Shown here: in pieces, positions 16,799 to 25,676 of the stretch | Position numbering within the stretch: position 1 is the stretch's first letter | Layout of the letters: each line of letters begins with the position of its first letter | NCBI GenBank assembly: GCA_045540115.1 | Contig: JAZQGR010000106.1 | Location: 24,949 to 88,948, forward strand | Direction of reading: 5' to 3' | From: Colimorpha_A sp045540115 | GTDB taxonomy: Bacteria; Bacillota; Clostridia; Oscillospirales; CAG-272 | Length of the DNA stretch: 64,000 nt | The notes under the pieces: generated by a model | Databases searched by the model: none | Seen by the model: the letters and a program-made list of their open reading frames with translations, nothing else | Told to the model about the DNA's origin: nothing | Translations under genes and position numbers: made by a program

Positions 16799-17626
16799 GT
16801 GGGTCAGAAAGTTAATCCTCACGGTTTCCGTGTTGGAGTTATTAAAGACTGGAATTCGAGATGGTTCACTAAGGACGAGTCCTTCGGCGATACCCTCGTT
16901 TCAGACTACAATGTAAGAAAATTCCTTAAAGAAAAATATAAGGAATCCGGCGTACCGAAGATCGAGATCGAGCGCGACAACAAGCGCGTAAGAGTCTTCC
17001 TTCACTGCGCTAAGCCCGGACTTGTAATCGGTCGCGGCGGTGCCGAGATCGATAAGCTCAAGCTCGAGCTCGAGGCTATGGTCGGCATGCCTGTCCTCGT
17101 AAACGTTGTCGAGGTCAAGAACCCCGACGTAAATGCACAGCTCGTTGCTGAAAGCATCGCAAAGCAGCTCGAAGGACGCGCATCCTTCCGCCGCGCAATG
17201 AAGATGTCCATTCAGCGTACCATGCGTATGGGTGCTAAGGGTATCAAGGTTACTTGCTCCGGTCGTCTTGCAGGCGCCGAGATCGCAAGAACCGAGCACT
17301 ACCATGAAGGTTCTATTCCGCTTCAGACTCTCCGTGCCGATATCGACTACGGCTTCGCAGAGGCAAACACCACCTACGGTAAGATCGGTGTAAAGACATG
17401 GGTCTACAAGGGTGAAGTTCTCCGCGACACCGGAAAGAAGACACGCTTTGCAGAGGCAAAGATCGAGGCTCCCAAGCAGGAAAGACGCGGCGACCGCCGC
17501 GATCGTAAGCCCGGCTTCAAGGGCGACCGTAAGCCCGGATTCAATAAGAATCAGGGCAACCGTCAGGGCGGTTTCAAGAACAACCGTCAGGGCGCACCCG
17601 CGAACAAAGAGGGAGGCGACAAATAA
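16799..17626 (+). CDS. rpsC: 30S ribosomal protein S3 with an extended basic tail
   Basis: 275 residues from a GTG start (site AAAGGAGG). The first 220 or so residues are standard S3: GQKVNPHGFRVG, the KH domain with GLVIGRGGAEIDKL, and the C-terminal domain. The last 50 residues are low-complexity and rich in Arg, Lys, Gly and Asn, with near-tandem DRKPGFKG and DRKPGFNK. The stop overlaps the rplP start. A basic tail is known in some Clostridia; its role is unknown. Confidence 0.97.
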   Translation: MGQKVNPHGFRVGVIKDWNSRWFTKDESFGDTLVSDYNVRKFLKEKYKESGVPKIEIERDNKRVRVFLHCAKPGLVIGRGGAEIDKLKLELEAMVGMPVLVNVVEVKNPDVNAQLVAESIAKQLEGRASFRRAMKMSIQRTMRMGAKGIKVTCSGRLAGAEIARTEHYHEGSIPLQTLRADIDYGFAEANTTYGKIGVKTWVYKGEVLRDTGKKTRFAEAKIEAPKQERRGDRRDRKPGFKGDRKPGFNKNQGNRQGGFKNNRQGAPANKEGGDK

Positions 17627-18054
17627 TGTTAATGCCTAAGAGAGTTAAGTTCAGACGTGTTCAGCGCGGCAGAATGAAGGGTACAGCCCACCGCGGTAAC
17701 ACTCTGGCATACGGTGATTTCGGTCTTGTGGCAACACAGCCCGCATGGATCACCTCCAACCAGATAGAAGCTGCCCGTATCGCGATGACTCGTTTCACCA
17801 AGCGTTCCGGACAGGTTTGGATCAAGATATTCCCCGACAAGCCCGTAACCGAAAAGCCTGCTGAAACCCGAATGGGTTCCGGTAAGGGTTCTCCTGAGTA
17901 CTGGGTAGCAGTTGTTAAGCCGGGACGTATCATGTTCGAGATGAGCGGTGTATCGGAAGCTGATGCAAAGGAAGCAATGCGCCTTGCATCTCACAAGCTC
18001 CCCATCAAGTGCAAGTTCATCACCAAGAACGACACTATTTCCGAGGAGGAATAA
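17626..18054 (+). CDS. rplP: 50S ribosomal protein L16
   Basis: 142 residues, start MLMPKRVKFRRVQRGRMKG, overlapping the rpsC stop by one base. L16 binds near the A site and 5S rRNA. Conserved RIAMTRFTKRSGQVWIKIFP is intact. Confidence 0.98.
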   Translation: MLMPKRVKFRRVQRGRMKGTAHRGNTLAYGDFGLVATQPAWITSNQIEAARIAMTRFTKRSGQVWIKIFPDKPVTEKPAETRMGSGKGSPEYWVAVVKPGRIMFEMSGVSEADAKEAMRLASHKLPIKCKFITKNDTISEEE

Positions 18055-18057
18055 GCC

Positions 18058-18246
18058 GTGAAAGCATACGATATCAGAAATATGTCTTCCGAAGAGCTCG
18101 AAAGCAAGCTCAAGGAGCTCAAGAACGAGCTTTTTAACCTCCGTTTCCAGAATGCGATCAACCAGCTTGAGAACCCCCACCGCATCGGTGAGGTCAAGAA
18201 GGACATCGCACGCGTTATGACCGTTCTCAACGAGAAGAACGCATAA
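18058..18246 (+). CDS. rpmC: 50S ribosomal protein L29
   Basis: 62 residues from GTG 18058. Two-helix protein with NMSSEELESKLKELKNELF and a C-terminal RIGEVKKDIARVMTVL. It lies next to the tunnel exit and contacts L23. Confidence 0.95.
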   Translation: MKAYDIRNMSSEELESKLKELKNELFNLRFQNAINQLENPHRIGEVKKDIARVMTVLNEKNA

Positions 18247-18272
18247 TGAGAAAGCGAGAGGAGTAAAGACTC

Positions 18273-18530
18273 ATGGAAGAAAGAAATCTTAGAAAAACCA
18301 GAGTCGGCATGGTTGTAAGCACCAAGATGGATAAGACCATCGTAGTTGCTATCGCCGACAACGTTAAGCACCCCAAGTATGGCAAGGTCATCAAGCACAC
18401 CGTCAAGATCCACGCTCACGACGAAAACAATGAGTGCGGTGTTGGCGATAAGGTTGAGGTAATGGAGACCCGTCCCCTTTCCAAGACCAAGAGATGGCGC
18501 CTTGTTAACATTATCGAGAAAGCAAAATAA
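18273..18530 (+). CDS. rpsQ: 30S ribosomal protein S17
   Basis: 85 residues; LRKTRVGMVVSTKMDKTIVV and the ETRPLSKTKRWRLV end are typical. A 69-nt gap follows with a small GGGAA/TTCCC hairpin (about 18550-18561) before rplN. Confidence 0.97.
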   Translation: MEERNLRKTRVGMVVSTKMDKTIVVAIADNVKHPKYGKVIKHTVKIHAHDENNECGVGDKVEVMETRPLSKTKRWRLVNIIEKAK

Positions 18531-18599
18531 CAGTCGGAAACAGCAGAGCGGGAAGATTCCCGTGCAAGCCAAGGTTCGACTCAAAGGAGGATTTGCACA

Positions 18600-18968
18600 T
18601 TGATACAGCAGCAGTCATATATGAAGGTTGCCGATAACACCGGCGCCAAAGAGATTATGTGTATCCGCGTGCTTGGTGGCTCCGGACGCCGTTATGCAAA
18701 TATCGGCGACGTCGTAGTAGCAGCCGTTAAGAAGGCAGCTCCCGGCGGACAGGTAAAGAAGGGTGACGTCGTAAAGGCAGTTATCGTTCGTTCTGTCAAG
18801 GGTCTCAAGAGAAACGACGGATCGTATATCAAGTTCGATGAGAACGCAGCGGTTATTATCAAGGAAGATAAGAACCCCGTAGGAACCCGTATTTTCGGAC
18901 CGGTAGCAAGAGAGCTTCGTGAGAAATCTTACCTCAAGATCCTCTCCCTCGCTCCCGAAGTACTTTAA
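18600..18968 (+). CDS. rplN: 50S ribosomal protein L14
   Basis: 122 residues from a TTG start at 18600; the usual family start MIQQxS is read only from this codon, and AAAGGAGG lies at normal spacing. The core LKVADNTGAKEI-type region and GTRIFGPVARELR are present. Confidence 0.97.
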   Translation: MIQQQSYMKVADNTGAKEIMCIRVLGGSGRRYANIGDVVVAAVKKAAPGGQVKKGDVVKAVIVRSVKGLKRNDGSYIKFDENAAVIIKEDKNPVGTRIFGPVARELREKSYLKILSLAPEVL

Positions 18969-18986
18969 GATGGAGGTATCGTGAAA

Positions 18987-19340
18987 ATGGAAAAGCTTCA
19001 TGTTAAAAAAGGCGATACTGTCATCGTAGTATCCGGCGACGACAAGGGCCTCAAGGGCGAAGTTCTTGAAACCTCTCCCAAGGAAGGCAAGGTTATCGTT
19101 AAGGGCGTTAACATCGTAACCCGCCACGTAAAGCCCCGCAAGCAGGGTGAACAGGGCGGCATCGTTAAGGTAGAAGGCGCTATGTACGCCTGCAAGGTTC
19201 AGCTTTACTGCCCCAAGTGCGAGAAGGGCATTCGTCCCGCAATCGTTTACAAGACAGATAAAGACGGCCTTAAGACTAAGGTCCGCGTTTGCCATAATAA
19301 GAAGGAAAATGGCGAACTCTGCGGATATGAATTCGAGTAA
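18987..19340 (+). CDS. rplX: 50S ribosomal protein L24 with a cysteine-bearing C-terminus
   Basis: 117 residues. ATG 18987 is preferred over GTG 18981 because GGAGG at 18972-18976 would be too close to the GTG. The N-terminal KOW domain KKGDTVIVVSGDDKGLKGEV is standard. The C-terminal part has CPKCEKG and a later VCHNKKENGELCG, a possible zinc-ribbon-like arrangement. Confidence 0.96.
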   Translation: MEKLHVKKGDTVIVVSGDDKGLKGEVLETSPKEGKVIVKGVNIVTRHVKPRKQGEQGGIVKVEGAMYACKVQLYCPKCEKGIRPAIVYKTDKDGLKTKVRVCHNKKENGELCGYEFE

Positions 19341-19354
19341 GGAGGAACACGGTA

Positions 19355-19894
19355 ATGGCAAGACTTAAGACAGTTTACAATTCCGAGGTTGCTCCTGCAC
19401 TCATGAAGAAGTTTGAGTATAAGAGCCCCATGCAGATCCCGCGCCTCGATAAGGTCGTTCTTAACATCGGCGCAGGCGATGCTAAGGAAAATGCTAAGGT
19501 TATCGATACAATCATCGCTGACCTCACTCTTATCACCGGTCAGAAGGCCGTTCCTACGTACGCAAAGAAATCCGTTGCTAACTTCAAGCTCCGCGCAGGA
19601 CAGAAGATCGGCGCAAAGGTTACTCTTCGCGGCGAAAGAATGTACGAGTTCATCGACCGTCTCTTCAACCTCTCTCTCCCCCGTGTCCGTGACTTCAAGG
19701 GTATCAACCCTAACGGCTTCGACGGACGTGGTAACTACTCCCTCGGCCTTAAGGAACAGCTTATATTCCCCGAGATCGAGTACGATAAGGTAGAGAAGAT
19801 CCGTGGTATGGACATCGTTTTCGTAACTACCGCTCAGACCGACGAAGAAGCAAGAGAGCTCCTCACCCTTATGGGCGCTCCCTTCGCTAAGTAA
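19355..19894 (+). CDS. rplE: 50S ribosomal protein L5
   Basis: 179 residues, full length. IPRLDKVVLNIGAGDA and LPRVRDFKGINPNGFDGRGN are family hallmarks. Binds 5S rRNA in the central protuberance. Confidence 0.98.
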   Translation: MARLKTVYNSEVAPALMKKFEYKSPMQIPRLDKVVLNIGAGDAKENAKVIDTIIADLTLITGQKAVPTYAKKSVANFKLRAGQKIGAKVTLRGERMYEFIDRLFNLSLPRVRDFKGINPNGFDGRGNYSLGLKEQLIFPEIEYDKVEKIRGMDIVFVTTAQTDEEARELLTLMGAPFAK

Positions 19895-19911
19895 GAGAAG
19901 GAGATAACGAG

Positions 19912-20097
19912 ATGGCAAGAACAGCTATGAAACTCAAGCAGCAGGCACCCCAGAAGTACTCTACCCGTGAGTACAACAGATGTAAGATCTGCGGTCGCCC
20001 GCACGCTTATCTTCGTAAATTCGGAATTTGCCGTATCTGCTTCAGAGAACTCGCATACAAGGGCGAGATCCCGGGAGTAAGAAAGGCATCGTGGTAA
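19912..20097 (+). CDS. rpsN: 30S ribosomal protein S14, zinc-binding type
   Basis: 61 residues, the short zinc form with two CxxC pairs (CKICGRPHAYLRKFGICRIC) and the end GVRKASW. A 68-nt gap follows before rpsH. Confidence 0.98.
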   Translation: MARTAMKLKQQAPQKYSTREYNRCKICGRPHAYLRKFGICRICFRELAYKGEIPGVRKASW

Positions 20098-20165
20098 GCA
20101 GAACTGCCTGCGACAAATACTGACAAGTCGTAAGCAAAGCTGGTTTACAAAGGAGGAAATATTAA

Positions 20166-20561
20166 ATGCAGATGTCAGACGTAATTGCGGATATGCTCAC
20201 AAGAATCCGCAACGCAAGTAATGCAAAGCATGAAACAGTTGATATTCCCGCCTCTAACATGAAGAAGTCCATCGCTGACATCCTCGTAAAAGAGGGTTAC
20301 ATCAAGGGCTACAACATCGTTGAGGACGGCAAGCAGGGAATCATCCGCGTAACGCTTAAGTACAACGGTAAGGACAAGGCTATCAAGGGTCTCCGCAGAG
20401 TCTCCAAGCCCGGTCTCCGTATCTACGCAAGCTGCGAGGATATGCCCCGCGTAATGAACGGCCTCGGAGTCGCAATCGTGTCTACCTCTAAGGGTATCAT
20501 GACCGACAAGGAAGCTCGTAAGAACAACATCGGCGGCGAAGTTATCGCCTTCGTATGGTAA
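20166..20561 (+). CDS. rpsH: 30S ribosomal protein S8
   Basis: 131 residues, start MQMSDVIADMLTRIRNA with AAAGGAGG. The C-terminal STSKGIMTDKEARKNNIGG motif is intact. S8 is the repressor of the spc operon in E. coli. Confidence 0.98.
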   Translation: MQMSDVIADMLTRIRNASNAKHETVDIPASNMKKSIADILVKEGYIKGYNIVEDGKQGIIRVTLKYNGKDKAIKGLRRVSKPGLRIYASCEDMPRVMNGLGVAIVSTSKGIMTDKEARKNNIGGEVIAFVW

Positions 20562-20579
20562 TATCAGGAGGGAAAGAAT

Positions 20580-21119
20580 ATGTCAAGAATAGGCAGACAG
20601 CCCATCGTTCTTCCCGCCGGTGTTACTGTTACCGTTGGTGAAGACAATCTCGTAACCGTAAAGGGCAAGCTCGGAGAGCTCTCCGAGAAGATCCGCCCTT
20701 CTATCACAGTTAAGGTTGAAGGCAACGAAGTAATCGTTACTCGTGAAAACGACGAGAAGGAATGCAGAGCACTTCACGGCCTCAGCCGTACCCTTATCAA
20801 CAACATGGTCATTGGCGTAACCGAAGGTTACTCGAAGAAGCTCGAGATCATCGGTGTAGGTTACCGTGCACAGAAGCAGGGCAATAAGCTCGTGCTTAAC
20901 CTCGGATACTCTCACACAGTTGAGTTTACCGAAGAGAACGGAATCACCTTCGAGGCTCCCGATCAGACTACCGTAATCGTTAAGGGTATTTCCAAGCAGT
21001 CCGTTGGACAGATCGCGGCACAGATCCGTGAGAAGAGACCCCCCGAGCCCTACCTCGGCAAGGGTATCAAGTACTCCGGTGAATTTATCCGCCGCAAGGC
21101 CGGTAAGACCGGTAAATAA
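20580..21119 (+). CDS. rplF: 50S ribosomal protein L6
   Basis: 179 residues with start MSRIGRQPIVLPAGV and the RPPEPYLGKGIKYSGE end motif. Two-domain protein next to the sarcin-ricin loop. Confidence 0.98.
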   Translation: MSRIGRQPIVLPAGVTVTVGEDNLVTVKGKLGELSEKIRPSITVKVEGNEVIVTRENDEKECRALHGLSRTLINNMVIGVTEGYSKKLEIIGVGYRAQKQGNKLVLNLGYSHTVEFTEENGITFEAPDQTTVIVKGISKQSVGQIAAQIREKRPPEPYLGKGIKYSGEFIRRKAGKTGK

Positions 21120-21137
21120 AGAAGGGAGTAGACATAA

Positions 21138-21497
21138 ATGGTTAGCAGAAAAGACGCAAACATTCAGCGCCAGAAGAGACATAAGCGCATTCGTGCGAAG
21201 ATCTCCGGAACTCCCGAGTGTCCTCGCCTCTGTGTCTACCGTTCTCTTAAGAACATTCAGGCACAGATCATTGACGACGTTAACGGCGTAACCCTTTGCT
21301 CCGCTTCGACCCTCGGTAAGAGCTTCGAAGGCAACGGCGGCAACAAGGTAGCTGCAAGAGAAGTCGGCAAGAAAATCGCAGAGATCGCTCTTTCCAAGGG
21401 CATCGAAAACGTAGTATTCGACCGTGGCGGATACATCTATCACGGACGCGTGCTTGAGCTCGCTGAAGGCGCCCGCGAGGGCGGCCTCAAGTTCTGA
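21138..21497 (+). CDS. rplR: 50S ribosomal protein L18
   Basis: 119 residues. RQKRHKRIRAKISGTPECPR at the start and VFDRGGYIYHGRV near the end are typical. 5S rRNA binding. Confidence 0.98.
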   Translation: MVSRKDANIQRQKRHKRIRAKISGTPECPRLCVYRSLKNIQAQIIDDVNGVTLCSASTLGKSFEGNGGNKVAAREVGKKIAEIALSKGIENVVFDRGGYIYHGRVLELAEGAREGGLKF

Positions 21498-21515
21498 GGA
21501 TAACGGAGGTTTATT

Positions 21516-22013
21516 ATGGAAAAGAAATTCAATCCGAATACCGGTGACCTTCAGGAAAAGCTCGTTGTCGTAAACCGTGTATCCAAGACCGTTAAGGGCG
21601 GACGTATCGCACGTTTCGCAGCTCTTATGGTTGTAGGTGACGGAAACGGTCACGTAGGCTACGGTCTCGGCAAAGCAGCCGAAGTTCCGGAAGCGATCCG
21701 CAAGGGCATCGAAGATGCAAAGAAAAATATGATCACCGTTTCTCTCAAGGGAACCACCATTCCCCACGAGGTTCTCGGTGTATACGGCGCAGGAAAGGTC
21801 CTTCTTAAGCCCGCTTCTGAGGGTACCGGACTTATCGCCGGCGGCACTGCAAGAAAGGTTCTCGAGATGGCGGGTGTCCGCGATGTCAGAGCTAAGTGCC
21901 TTCGTTCCAACAACCCCGTAAACGTAGTTAAGGCAACCTTTGAGGGCCTTAAGGCGCTTCGTACTGCTGAAGAGGTCGCTAAGGCCCGCGGCATCGACGT
22001 AGCTGATCTCTGA
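21516..22013 (+). CDS. rpsE: 30S ribosomal protein S5
   Basis: 165 residues. The dsRNA-binding N-terminal domain (VVVNRVSKTVKGGRIARFAA) and the C-terminal GVRDVRAKCLRSNNP stretch are present. A fidelity protein of the small subunit. Confidence 0.98.
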   Translation: MEKKFNPNTGDLQEKLVVVNRVSKTVKGGRIARFAALMVVGDGNGHVGYGLGKAAEVPEAIRKGIEDAKKNMITVSLKGTTIPHEVLGVYGAGKVLLKPASEGTGLIAGGTARKVLEMAGVRDVRAKCLRSNNPVNVVKATFEGLKALRTAEEVAKARGIDVADL

Positions 22014-22030
22014 TAAACGGGAGGTTAATT

Positions 22031-22213
22031 ATGGAAAACGTAAAGGTTACGCTCGTAAAGAGCACAATCGGCGCGAAGCCCAATCAGAAGGCTACCGCTA
22101 AATCGCTCGGACTTGAAAAGATCGGTGACAGCATCGTACACGCTGACGACGCAGTTCTCGCCGGTAAGGTCAAGGTAATTTCTCACCTTGTTAAGGTCGA
22201 GAAGCAGGGCTGA
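22031..22213 (+). CDS. rpmD: 50S ribosomal protein L30
   Basis: 60 residues; the short bacterial form with VTLVKSTIGAKPNQKATAKS and a LGL-EKIGDSIV core. Confidence 0.96.
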   Translation: MENVKVTLVKSTIGAKPNQKATAKSLGLEKIGDSIVHADDAVLAGKVKVISHLVKVEKQG

Positions 22214-22239
22214 TTCTATACTAATAAGGAGGAACTCCA

Positions 22240-22680
22240 ATGAAGCTCCATGAACTTACACCGGCAGAAGGATCTGTAAAGAACGCATGGCGTAAGGGCA
22301 GAGGCCCCGGCTCCGGAAACGGCAAGACTGCCGGCAAGGGACACAAGGGTCAGAATGCTCGCTCCGGCGGCGGCGTACGCCCCGGCTTCGAAGGCGGACA
22401 GATCCCGCTTTACAGAAAGCTTCCGAAAAGAGGCTTTAAGAACAAATTTGCTAAGGAATACACCACAGTCAATATCTCGGCGCTCAACTGCTTCGAGGAC
22501 GGTGCGGTGATCGATCACCAGCTCCTTCTCGATGCCGGCCTTGCTCGCAAGGCAGATGACGGTCTTAAGATTCTTGGAAACGGCGACGTTACTAAGAAGC
22601 TTACCGTTCGCGCCGCCGCATTCACCGCGGCTGCGAAGGAAAAGATCGAAGCAGCAGGCGGAAAGTGCGAGGTGGTTTAA
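22240..22680 (+). CDS. rplO: 50S ribosomal protein L15
   Basis: 146 residues; the glycine-rich basic N-terminal tail (GRGPGSGNGKTAGKGHKGQ) and the globular C-terminal half are typical. The stop codon abuts the secY GTG with no gap. Confidence 0.98.
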   Translation: MKLHELTPAEGSVKNAWRKGRGPGSGNGKTAGKGHKGQNARSGGGVRPGFEGGQIPLYRKLPKRGFKNKFAKEYTTVNISALNCFEDGAVIDHQLLLDAGLARKADDGLKILGNGDVTKKLTVRAAAFTAAAKEKIEAAGGKCEVV

Positions 22681-23976
22681 GTGTTTCAGACAGTAGTAAA
22701 TGCCTGGAAGACGCCGGAACTCAAAAAGAAGATCGTGTTCACTCTCGTGATACTTCTTCTTTACCGTCTTGGTTCCTGCATTCCTGTACCCTACGTTAAC
22801 GCACTCGTAGTCGAATCTTCTTTCAGCTCTCTTCAGGGCTCAATATTCGACTACCTAACGATGCTTTCCGGTACCGGTTTCGCACAGGCAAATCTCTTCG
22901 CTCTTTCGGTCTCCCCGTACATCACGGCTCAGATCGTTATCCAGCTTTTAACAATCGCTATTCCTGCTCTTGAGCGCCTCTCCAAGGAAGGTGAAGAGGG
23001 CAGACAGAAGATCAACAAATATACCCGCTACCTTACAATAGCTCTCTCGCTTATCACAGCGTACGGCTATTATAACCTCCTCAGAAATTCCCATGGAACT
23101 CTCCTTGAGGACGGTGAGACTACCTTCGGTATGTTCGTAATGGTGGCTTGCTACTGCGCAGGCGCTTCGCTTGTTATGTGGCTCGCTGACAAGATCAACG
23201 AGTTTGGTATAGGCAACGGAGTATCCATGATACTCTTCGTAAACATCCTCTCCGGTGGCGCACAGGCTGCTGCTACCCTCATCGCTCAGATTGAGAGAGG
23301 CGGTTTCTACAACATCTTCTTCGCAATTCTTTCGGTTATCATCATGCTCGCGGTTCTCGTTCTTATCGTGTTCATTACGAACAGTGAAAGAAGAATCCCC
23401 GTTCAGTATGCTAAGCGTGTCGTCGGACGTAAGATGTACGGCGGTCAGAGCAGCAATCTGCCGCTCAAGCTGAACATGGCAGGCGTTATGCCGGTCATCT
23501 TCGCTTCCTCGATCATCTCGCTTCCCGCAACGATTGCTGCGTTCGTTCCTCCCAAGGAGGGTGGCTTCTGGGACAAGTTTGTCGGCGTATTCTCGCCCGA
23601 CTCCTGGGTATACGTAGTGCTTCAGCTCGTACTGATCGTAGCGTTCTCTTACTTCTACATCTCGATAAGCTTCAATACCGTTGAAGTATCGAACAACCTG
23701 AAGAAGAACGGCGGCTTCGTTCCCGGCATTCGTCCCGGACGTCCTACCGCCGACTATATCAAGAAGATTCTTAACAGAGTCACCTTGATAGGCGCACTCT
23801 TCCTTATTATCATAGCCGGCTTGCCAATGTTTGCAAGTATGCTCGCACCTCAGTATCTCGGACTTCTTCAGTTCGGTGGTACGTCGCTTCTCATCGTAAT
23901 CGGCGTTGCACTCGAAACCGTCCGTGAGCTTGAGTCTCAGCTCGCTATGCGTCACTACAAGGGCTTCCTTGAGTGA
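22681..23976 (+). CDS. secY: Preprotein translocase subunit SecY
   Basis: 431-residue ten-helix channel protein of the Sec translocon in the cytoplasmic membrane. GTG start immediately after the rplO stop, so translation is coupled. Conserved stretches include RLGSCIPVPYVN, SPYITAQIVIQLL and NSERRIPVQYAKRVVG. The C-terminal ELESQLAMRHYKGF end is typical. Confidence 0.98.
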   Translation: MFQTVVNAWKTPELKKKIVFTLVILLLYRLGSCIPVPYVNALVVESSFSSLQGSIFDYLTMLSGTGFAQANLFALSVSPYITAQIVIQLLTIAIPALERLSKEGEEGRQKINKYTRYLTIALSLITAYGYYNLLRNSHGTLLEDGETTFGMFVMVACYCAGASLVMWLADKINEFGIGNGVSMILFVNILSGGAQAAATLIAQIERGGFYNIFFAILSVIIMLAVLVLIVFITNSERRIPVQYAKRVVGRKMYGGQSSNLPLKLNMAGVMPVIFASSIISLPATIAAFVPPKEGGFWDKFVGVFSPDSWVYVVLQLVLIVAFSYFYISISFNTVEVSNNLKKNGGFVPGIRPGRPTADYIKKILNRVTLIGALFLIIIAGLPMFASMLAPQYLGLLQFGGTSLLIVIGVALETVRELESQLAMRHYKGFLE

Positions 23977-23995
23977 TAATTCCGGAGGAAAGCGT

Positions 23996-24637
23996 ATGAA
24001 AATAATCTTTCTCGGTGCTCCCGGCGCAGGTAAGGGCACTCAGGCCGAAAAGGTCAGCGAGCGCTACAATATCCCCGCGATCTCAACGGGCGCAATTATA
24101 AGAGAAGCGATCAAGACAGGCACCGAAATGGGTCTTGCCGCAAAGGCATATACCGAAAAGGGTGCTCTCGTCCCTGACGAAGTCGTGATCGGAATTATTA
24201 AGGAAAGACTCGCTCAGGATGACTGCGCAAGCGGATTTATTCTTGACGGGTTCCCGAGAACCGTTCCTCAGGCGGAAGCACTTGATACGATGGGCGTTAC
24301 CATTGATATGGTAATAAGCATTGAGGTTCCCGACGAGACGATCGTCACTCGTATGAGTGGCAGACGTGTCTGCGGAAACTGCGGCGCATCCTATCATACC
24401 GAGTTCAAGCCGAGCAAGGACGGAAAGACCTGCGACAGCTGCGGAACAGAGCTTACGATCCGCCGTGATGACGCTCCCGAGGTGGTTCTTTCCCGCCTTG
24501 AGACCTATCACGAGCAGACCGAACCGCTCAAGGCTTACTACGAGAAGACCGGTAAGCTTAAGCTCGTTGTCGGTCAGGTAGAAGTCGCTGATACGACACG
24601 TCTCACCTTCGAGACGATCGACGGCGGTATCTCCTAA
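23996..24637 (+). CDS. adk: Adenylate kinase, zinc-lid type
   Basis: Interconverts ATP + AMP and 2 ADP. 213 residues from ATG 23996 (site GGAGGAAAG); an upstream in-frame extension into secY is not needed. The P-loop GAPGAGKGTQ and the long lid with four cysteines (CGNCGASYH and CDSCG) are present, so this is the zinc-binding lid form of Gram-positives. Confidence 0.98.
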   Translation: MKIIFLGAPGAGKGTQAEKVSERYNIPAISTGAIIREAIKTGTEMGLAAKAYTEKGALVPDEVVIGIIKERLAQDDCASGFILDGFPRTVPQAEALDTMGVTIDMVISIEVPDETIVTRMSGRRVCGNCGASYHTEFKPSKDGKTCDSCGTELTIRRDDAPEVVLSRLETYHEQTEPLKAYYEKTGKLKLVVGQVEVADTTRLTFETIDGGIS

Positions 24638-24642
24638 GATTT

Positions 24643-25404
24643 ATGATACAGCTTAAAAACTCACTTCAGATCGAGAAGATGAAGATTGCGGGGCGTATCA
24701 CCGGTGAAGCTTTGCTTTTAGCCGGCGAAGCTGTAAAAGAGGGCGTAAGTACCAAACACCTCGATGATATAATCCGTAACTACATCGAAAAGTGCGGAGC
24801 GAAACCGACGTTCTTAGGATACGGCGGATTTCCCGGAAGCGCTTGCATCTCGATAAATAATCAGGTTATACACGGTATTCCTTCTCCTGAGGTCATCCTC
24901 AGGGAAGGAGACATCGTGAAGATCGATGTTGGTGCTAACATCGGTGGCTTCACCGGTGACAGCGCAAACACGTTTCCTGTAGGAAAGGTGTCCGAGAGCG
25001 CTCGGAAGCTTATTGAAACGACAAAGGAAAGCTTCTACCGAGGAGCTGCACAGTTCAAAGAAGGGAACAGGATCGGTGATATCGGTCATGCGATCCAGAC
25101 CTACTGTGAGGACCGAGGTTTTGGGGTGATCCGAAAGTACGTTGGCCACGGTGTGGGCAGAGAGCTTCACGAGGATCCGGAAGTGCCGAACTACGGAAAG
25201 CCCGGACGGGGCCCCCGCCTCGTAAAGGGAATGACGCTCGCCATAGAGCCTATGGTCAGCGCCGGCTCCTACGAAGTTAAGGAGCTTCGCGACGGCTGGA
25301 CCGTCGTCACCGCAGACGGCTCGCTCACCGCTCATTACGAGCATTCGGTGGCACTCACCGATGAAGGTCTCGTATATTTAACGAGAGTGGACGAAACGCT
25401 GTGA
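24643..25404 (+). CDS. map: Type I methionine aminopeptidase
   Basis: Removes the initiator Met from nascent proteins. 253 residues. The metal ligands are in KIDVGANIGGFTGDSA (two Asp), YVGHGVGRELHEDP (His), AIEPM (Glu) and the late Glu in AHYEHSVA. There is no Shine-Dalgarno of strength between adk and map, which are 5 bp apart. Partner of peptide deformylase (def, in this window). Confidence 0.97.
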   Translation: MIQLKNSLQIEKMKIAGRITGEALLLAGEAVKEGVSTKHLDDIIRNYIEKCGAKPTFLGYGGFPGSACISINNQVIHGIPSPEVILREGDIVKIDVGANIGGFTGDSANTFPVGKVSESARKLIETTKESFYRGAAQFKEGNRIGDIGHAIQTYCEDRGFGVIRKYVGHGVGRELHEDPEVPNYGKPGRGPRLVKGMTLAIEPMVSAGSYEVKELRDGWTVVTADGSLTAHYEHSVALTDEGLVYLTRVDETL

Positions 25405-25661
25405 TAAGACGCGGCAGTTACGTCATATCCTTAAAGGGACATGACACGGGAAGGATATATCTCGTGACCGAGCTTGACGGAGCAAACGCCTACGTGAGCG
25501 ACGGACGTGAGCATAGACTCTCCCGACCGAAACGAAAAAACATTAAGCATATATTTCCGATCCTCGAAGACGAGACGGCAGATCCGACGGGACTTACCGA
25601 CGGAGTGCTCCGAAAGCTTTTAAAGGAAAAAGGAAATATCTATGACAGTATCGTAAATTGA
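25401..25661 (+). CDS. KOW-domain RNA-binding protein
   Basis: 86 residues from GTG 25401, overlapping the map stop by four bases. The N-terminal KOW-type motif RRGSYVISLKGHDTGRIYLV resembles archaeal L14e-type proteins. Such a gene is common at this place in Clostridia between map and infA. Ribosome or RNA association is inferred; no function is established. Confidence 0.8.
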   Translation: MIRRGSYVISLKGHDTGRIYLVTELDGANAYVSDGREHRLSRPKRKNIKHIFPILEDETADPTGLTDGVLRKLLKEKGNIYDSIVN

Positions 25662-25676
25662 AGAGGAGGGATTCTT

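Noticed and set aside
24211..24223. CGCTCAGGATGAC in adk, identical to the end of the dispersed repeat
   Set aside because: It lies within conserved coding sequence and lacks the rest of the repeat; chance match.
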